Positions 59,901 through 64,000 of a stretch of DNA of 64,000 nt are shown in pieces. The notes under the pieces are model-generated. The model saw only the letters and a list, made by a program, of their open reading frames with translations, was not told where the DNA came from and did no database searches. The stretch is taken from contig NZ_LZSO01000034.1 in NCBI RefSeq assembly GCF_001665785.1, positions 117,489 through 181,488 of the forward strand. The letters run 5' to 3'. Every line of letters begins with the position of its first letter. The stretch's first letter is position 1. The position numbers and the translations under genes were made by a program. This DNA comes from Mycolicibacterium peregrinum. GTDB lineage: Bacteria > Actinomycetota > Actinomycetes > Mycobacteriales > Mycobacteriaceae.

Positions 59901-62900
59901 GCCTGCAACAGGACTACGACGTCGTCCTCCGCGGCACCCATCGGGGCCTGCAGCACCACAGTCTGATTGAACTCGTCGACCGGACCGTCGGGAGTTTCCA
60001 GGTCCTTCAACCAACGCATGATCGGGGTCGGCACCACCGGTCCGAGTCCCTCGTCGATCTCGCCGCCCGCGCCGCCGGCCTTCCTGACCACCCGCGCCAA
60101 CCGGGCCACGGTCTGCTGGACGAAGATGTCGCGCGGACGACCGGTCAGACCGGCACCGTGCGCCCGCCAGATCACCTGCATGGCCGAAATGCTGTCGCCA
60201 CCAAGGTCGAAGAACGAGTCGTCGACTCCGACCTGCTCCAGTCCGAGGACTTGCGCGAAGATGCCGGCCAGGATCTCCTCGAGTTCAGTGGCCGGAGCGC
60301 GGTAGTGGTCGACGTCTTGATATTCGGGTGCCGGCAGGGCGCGGGTGTCGAGCTTGCCGTTGACCGTCAAGGGCAACGCCTCGACGGGCACGATCGCGGT
60401 GGGCACCATGTAGGGCGGCAGCTTCTCGCCCAATGCGGCACGCAGGTCGGCGGGATCGCCGTCCCCGGTGATGTAACCGACCAGGCGCTTGTCGCCGGGA
60501 CGGTCCTCACGGGCGATCACTACCGCCTGCTCGACACCGTCCAAAGCCATCAGCGCCGATTGGATCTCACCCAACTCGATCCGGTAGCCACGAATCTTGA
60601 CCTGCTCATCGGCACGGCCCAGGTACTGCAGTTCTCCGTCAGAACGCCAACACACCAGATCACCGGTGCGATACATCCGCTGTCCCGGCGCTCCGAACGG
60701 GCACGCCACGAACCTCGACGAGCTCAACCCGGCCCGGCCCACATATCCGGCGCCCAGACCGGCACCGGCCACATACAACTCCCCCACGACGCCGACCGGG
60801 ACCGGCTGCAACGAGCGATCGAGCACGAAGAACGCAAGATGGTCCAGCGGCACACCGATCGGGCTGACACTGCCCTCGACATCGGCGGCGGTGATCTCAC
60901 GGAACGAGGCGTGCACCGTTGTCTCGGTGATCCCGTACATGTTGATCAACCGCGGTAACACCGGATGGTCCTGCAACCACTCACGCAGCCGCGCAGGCTC
61001 CAGTGCCTCGCCACCGAACACCACCAACTCGAGATGGAGTTCAGACTCCAACGCGACGGAAAGCTCATCCGCGGTCTGCAAGGCGTAGAACGCCGACGGC
61101 GTCTGGCTCAACACATTGACGCGTTCATCGACCAGCAACGCGTGGAACTCTTCAGGTGACCGCGCCACCGAATCGGACACCACCACCAATCGCCCACCGT
61201 GTAACAGGGCGCCGAAAATCTCCCAGACCGAGAAGTCGAAAGCCAGCGAATGACTCTGGGACCACACCAGATCGGTTGACAGCTTCAGATCGGTATCCAG
61301 CGCCTCCAGCAGCCGGATCACGTTGCGATGCGGGATCGCGACGCCCTTCGGCACGCCAGTGGTGCCCGAGGTGTAGATCAGATAGGCGACGTCGTCAGGT
61401 GTGGGACCTCCGTTTGGTGCGCTAGTGGGCCGGGAGGCGGTCGGAGCCTCGTCCACGGCAATCACCGTCAACCCATGCGCCCTCGGTCGGTGGGCCAGAT
61501 CGGTGGTGGTGATCACGGCAACCGGCGCGGAATCGGCGAGGACGAACTCCAACCGCGAGTCGGGCACCGCAGGATCGACGGGCACATAGGCCGCGCCGGT
61601 CTTGAGTACCGCGAAAATCGCGACGATCGATTCGATCGACCGGGTGAACAGTAACGCCACCCGATGCCCCGGACCCACCCCGTGCTCGACAAGCAGGTGC
61701 GCCAACCGATTTGCCGCCTGATCGAGCTCCCGGTAGGTGATCTGGCTCCCCTCGAAACTGGCGGCCACTGCGCCAGGGTCGCGGGCCACCTGCGCCGCGA
61801 ACAGTGCCGGAATGGACACCGGTGCGGGTGCCGGACGGGTCAGCGTCGCCCGGTTGCCGACCTCGTCCAGTCGCTTCTGCTCCTCGGCATCGAGCACATC
61901 GATCGCGGACAAACGACGAGTCTCGTCGGCGGCCATCGCCTCGAGCACCCGCTGCAACCGATCGACCAACGCTTCGATGCTGTCGCCGTCGAACAGGTCG
62001 GTGCGGAACTCCACGGTCCCGGAAATGCCTGCAGCCTCTCCGGTTTCGGACCACCGCTCAGCCAACGAAAAAGACAGGTCCATACGGGCGGTGTGGGTGT
62101 CCAGCGGTAGCTGAGTGACCTGCAGGTCCCCCAGCGCCACTTCGGAATCGCCGGTCGCTCCGGGAACGTTCTGCCAGGCCAGCATCACCTGCACCAGCGG
62201 GTGATGGGCCAGGGACCGGGACGGATTGAGCCGCTCGACGAGCACCTCGAAGGGCACATCTTGGTGCTCGAATGCACCGAGACTGCGCGCCCGTACCTGC
62301 GCCAGAATCTCGGCAACGCTGGGATCTCCTGCGAGGTCGACGCGCAGCACCAACGTGTTGACGAAGAACCCGATCAGCTCATCGAGGGCAGGGTCGCGGC
62401 GTCCGGCGATCGGGAATCCCACCGCCACATCGGAACTCGAGCTGAGCTTCGAAAGCAGCACCGCCAGGGCGGCCTGCATGACCATGAACTTGGTCGCGTT
62501 GTGATCTCGGGCCAGGCGGGCCACCTGCTGCTGCAGCGCAGCAGGCCACTCGACATCGACCCGGTCGCCCTTCTGATCGGCGACCAAGGGATAGGGCCGG
62601 TCGGTCGGTAATGCCAAGCGCTCCGGCATCCCGGCCAGGTTGTCCGCCCAGAATCCCAACTGCTCGGAGATACGGCTGCCGCTGTCCTCCAGATCGCCGA
62701 GCTGCGCGCGCTGCCACAAGGTGTAATCCGCGTACTGCACCGCCAACGGCTGCCAGCCGGGAGCCCGCCCAGCACACCGTCCGGCGTAGGCGACGCCCAG
62801 GTCAGCGACCAGCGGAGTGATCGACCAACCGTCTGCGGCGATGTGGTGAACCACGGCCACCAGCACGTGCTCGTCGTCTGCCGTCCGAAACACCTTTGCC

Positions 62901-64000
62901 CGCAGGGGGATCTCGTTGGCGAGGTCGAAGCTGTGCCGCGCCGCCTGCTCGATCCCCTCCTGCAACCGGTCGGCCGTCCAACCGACGGCATCGATGACTT
63001 CCCAGCCGAATTCAGTTTGCCCGGCGGGAACGATCAGCTGTTGAGGCGTGCCGTCTACCGTCGGGAACAACGTGCGCAGGCTCTCGTGGCGCGCCAACAC
63101 GTCGGCGAACGCCGCAGCGAGGGCATCGACATCGAGCGGACCGTTCAGTCGTAGTCCTGCCGCCAGGTTGTAAACCGGTGACGGCCCGTTCAATTGGTCG
63201 ATGAACCACAGTCGGCTTTGCGCGAAGGACAACGGCATCACCGCCGGCCGCTCGCCGGCCACCAATGGTTGTTGTCGACCTTCGTCACCACCGATGCGAG
63301 GCGTCAACTGAGCGACCGTGGGGGCGTCGAATATGACACGCTCATCAAGTCCGGCGTCCAGGGTCCGATTGAGCGCAGCGACCAATCGCATGGCCTGCAG
63401 CGAATCTCCACCGAGATCGAAGAATGAGTCGTCTATACCGACGCGGTCCAAGCCGAGGACCTGGGCGTAGATGCCGGCCACGATCTCCTCGGTGGGCGTG
63501 GTCGGAGCGCGGTAATCGTCGATGCGCTGGAATTCGGGGGCAGGAAAGGCCTTTTTGTCGAGCTTCCCGTTGACGGTCAACGGAAAAGCATCCAAGGCAA
63601 CCACGGCCGTGGGCACCATGTAGGACGGCAGCGTCTCCCCCAGCGCCGCCCGTGCCACGGACGGATCGATGGTCCCGATCAGGTAACCGACCAGCTGTTT
63701 GTCGCCCGGACGGTCCTCCCGGGCGATCACCTCCGCCTGCTCGACGCCATCCAAAGCCAGCAACGCGGCCTGGATCTCGCCCAACTCGATCCGGTAGCCA
63801 CGAATCTTGACCTGCTCGTCGGCACGGCCCAGATACTGCAGCTGCCCATCTGTGCCCCAGCGCACCAGATCCCCGGTGCGATACATCCGCATACCCGGTG
63901 CACCCTCGCTGCCGAACGGGCACGCCACAAATCGCGTCGAGCTCAACGGAGCCCGGCCCACATAGCCATAACCCAAACCCGCACCGGCCACGTACAACTC
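56972..64000 (-). CDS. Non-ribosomal peptide synthetase, C-terminal part
   Basis: About 2342 residues, continuing past the right edge. Domains in order: end of an A domain; PCP (DLGGDSL, near 63400); C domain of LCL type (FAQSRLWFIDQL, HHIAADGWS near 62840); A domain (YTSGTTGVPKG near 61370, FDFSVWE near 61230); PCP (DLGGDSI near 60195); epimerisation domain (HHLAIDG near 59660); a C domain of post-epimerisation type (LPLTPLQEGLLYHAG, HHIVLDGWS near 58170); and a last PCP (ASGGDSI near 57105). Pocket residues of the complete A domain read D-F-W-S-V-G-M-V-H, a threonine-type code. The final module has no A domain, and no thioesterase or reductase follows. It should add D-Thr or D-allo-Thr within a peptide, perhaps a siderophore or glycopeptidolipid-like product. 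Confidence 0.92.
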   Translation of the reverse strand, partial: ELYVAGAGLGYGYVGRAPLSSTRFVACPFGSEGAPGMRMYRTGDLVRWGTDGQLQYLGRADEQVKIRGYRIELGEIQAALLALDGVEQAEVIAREDRPGDKQLVGYLIGTIDPSVARAALGETLPSYMVPTAVVALDAFPLTVNGKLDKKAFPAPEFQRIDDYRAPTTPTEEIVAGIYAQVLGLDRVGIDDSFFDLGGDSLQAMRLVAALNRTLDAGLDERVIFDAPTVAQLTPRIGGDEGRQQPLVAGERPAVMPLSFAQSRLWFIDQLNGPSPVYNLAAGLRLNGPLDVDALAAAFADVLARHESLRTLFPTVDGTPQQLIVPAGQTEFGWEVIDAVGWTADRLQEGIEQAARHSFDLANEIPLRAKVFRTADDEHVLVAVVHHIAADGWSITPLVADLGVAYAGRCAGRAPGWQPLAVQYADYTLWQRAQLGDLEDSGSRISEQLGFWADNLAGMPERLALPTDRPYPLVADQKGDRVDVEWPAALQQQVARLARDHNATKFMVMQAALAVLLSKLSSSSDVAVGFPIAGRRDPALDELIGFFVNTLVLRVDLAGDPSVAEILAQVRARSLGAFEHQDVPFEVLVERLNPSRSLAHHPLVQVMLAWQNVPGATGDSEVALGDLQVTQLPLDTHTARMDLSFSLAERWSETGEAAGISGTVEFRTDLFDGDSIEALVDRLQRVLEAMAADETRRLSAIDVLDAEEQKRLDEVGNRATLTRPAPAPVSIPALFAAQVARDPGAVAASFEGSQITYRELDQAANRLAHLLVEHGVGPGHRVALLFTRSIESIVAIFAVLKTGAAYVPVDPAVPDSRLEFVLADSAPVAVITTTDLAHRPRAHGLTVIAVDEAPTASRPTSAPNGGPTPDDVAYLIYTSGTTGVPKGVAIPHRNVIRLLEALDTDLKLSTDLVWSQSHSLAFDFSVWEIFGALLHGGRLVVVSDSVARSPEEFHALLVDERVNVLSQTPSAFYALQTADELSVALESELHLELVVFGGEALEPARLREWLQDHPVLPRLINMYGITETTVHASFREITAADVEGSVSPIGVPLDHLAFFVLDRSLQPVPVGVVGELYVAGAGLGAGYVGRAGLSSSRFVACPFGAPGQRMYRTGDLVCWRSDGELQYLGRADEQVKIRGYRIELGEIQSALMALDGVEQAVVIAREDRPGDKRLVGYITGDGDPADLRAALGEKLPPYMVPTAIVPVEALPLTVNGKLDTRALPAPEYQDVDHYRAPATELEEILAGIFAQVLGLEQVGVDDSFFDLGGDSISAMQVIWRAHGAGLTGRPRDIFVQQTVARLARVVRKAGGAGGEIDEGLGPVVPTPIMRWLKDLETPDGPVDEFNQTVVLQAPMGAAEDDVVVLLQALLDRHGMLRLRAGDDGSGGWSLTVPQADGVDARAYLHTVDVLTEDALAAARSRLNPAAGAMLSALWSSTTGQLALVVHHLAIDGVSWRIVLEDLNIAWTQHRGGQPVLLPPAGTSFTGWADLLAEQAQHPDVVAHADAWRQVTSIPAALPAPRPAEDTFATAGYLTEFLDVETTRMLLGEVPAAFHAGVQEILLIAFALAWTQYLGTSGAPVAIDVEGHGRQEELAGLGGTDDRDVDLSRTVGWFTTKYPVSLSFGARGGGLRWTQVVAGDAALGAVIKEAKEQLRALPDGLTYGLLRYLNPDVDLAGSDPVIGFNYLGRLGSPAAFASGDVWRFSQDGLSMTGAAGAIPIALAHSVELNAVTIDTDTGPHLNATWTFAPSALDHTAVTRISRLWFDALAGICAHVRRGGGGLTPSDIAPVRLSQQQIDTLHGESPLSDVLPLTPLQEGLLYHAGVASSSGDDVYAVQLDLALSGPLDVSRLHDAVQTVVGRHPHLAARFCPQFEQPVQAIPADPVAPWRYIELDANGIGLDAEIEEILAAERAAVCDLGNQPAFRAALLRIAGDRHRFILTNHHIVLDGWSMPILMQEIFAGYHGLRLPAASPYRRFMTWLAERDRPAAHAAWREVLAGFDTPILVGPPQKLRFGERRVDSYRVPAKTTRALTKLARSHHTTVNVVLQGAWAMLLSSLTGQSDVAFGTVVSGRPAEVDGADSMVGLLINTVPVRATFTPDTTTGDLLDQLQGAHNDTLEHQHVALSDIHRITGQDRLFDTVFVYENYPTDAGTQPGGDGLAITGFSSRDYYHYPISVQAGPGRELELRVQYDTDVFDAESIDALMERFKKVLVEMTAHPGRRLSSLDLVKGSGQRRHGWVGKAVPAQSETMPLPASGAEATDGAYCPPATLVEQIVASIYAEVLGVDRIGVEESFFASGGDSISAMRAIAAINAALDVELTVLMLLGAPSVRGLAQHLENAPAQ

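Noticed and set aside
57887..60958. Long plus-strand open frames opposite the NRPS
   Set aside because: They are antisense shadows of the high-GC NRPS frame with no domain-like character; the minus-strand frame has continuous, recognisable domains.
56972..64000. Assignment of the NRPS to exochelin synthesis
   Set aside because: The Thr plus epimerisation module fits, but the preceding module lacks an epimerisation domain and the last lacks an A domain; the rest of the cluster is not visible.

Overview
The window comes from a GC-rich, fast-growing-type mycobacterium (Mycolicibacterium-like). The support is the codon composition, a PdtaR (ANTAR regulator) next to a tRNA-Leu gene, mycobacterial-style secreted and thioesterase proteins, and an NRPS at the right edge. 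No database search was possible; family names rest on recognised motifs.

Bases 1-13,940 hold a rhomboid-like protease and an MprF/LPG-type membrane protein, a CGNR regulator overlapping a divergent MFS exporter, a decayed hydrolase, an NTF2-like gene behind a clear promoter/operator, small secreted and LysM proteins, an epoxide-hydrolase-like enzyme, an isocitrate/isopropylmalate-type dehydrogenase, an NCS1 permease and a second MFS exporter. Bases 14,200-18,380 are a potADBC-type polyamine ABC operon whose ATPase gene seems to start with CTG. Bases 18,380-22,830 contain an F420-type DUF385 protein, a DMT exporter and TetR pair, and a divergent Rieske oxygenase/NTF2 pair. The Rieske promoter nearly duplicates the one in front of the distant NTF2 gene at 5,006, which suggests a shared TetR regulon.

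Bases 22,856-30,595 are one leftward operon: peptide/nickel-type ABC importer, LLM flavin monooxygenase and DszC-like enzyme. It looks like organosulfur (or related) scavenging and has a hairpin-rich leader. Then come a thioesterase, an MBL hydrolase, a serine beta-lactamase-fold protein, a DoxX protein with an 11-residue repeat tail, an RDD protein, a gluconate module (gntP, gntK, FCD regulator), a SCO6745-type protein, YnfA, and livKHMGF with a 17-bp hairpin between livK and livH.

Bases 45,063-55,740 are a 10.7-kb integrated element in a tRNA-Leu gene, bounded by perfect 47-bp att repeats and carrying tandem arm-type integrase sites at both ends. It encodes a tyrosine integrase, an excisionase-like protein, an HNH-like protein, several small proteins, an HK97-gp10-like protein, an HK97-fold major capsid protein, a 1061-residue tape measure protein with a C-terminal Cys/His peptidase-like domain, and a reverse-strand DUF4145 protein. 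I see no portal, terminase, maturation protease, tail tube, holin or immunity repressor, although four copies of an 18-bp operator lie beside the integrase. It resembles a phage satellite or mini-prophage and is the most interesting part of the window.

The right end holds a small membrane protein, an isoprenylcysteine-methyltransferase-like protein, a convergent terminator with a 12-C run, and the C-terminal 7 kb of an NRPS (A-PCP-C-A(Thr)-PCP-E-C-PCP) that ends in a module without an adenylation or thioesterase domain.
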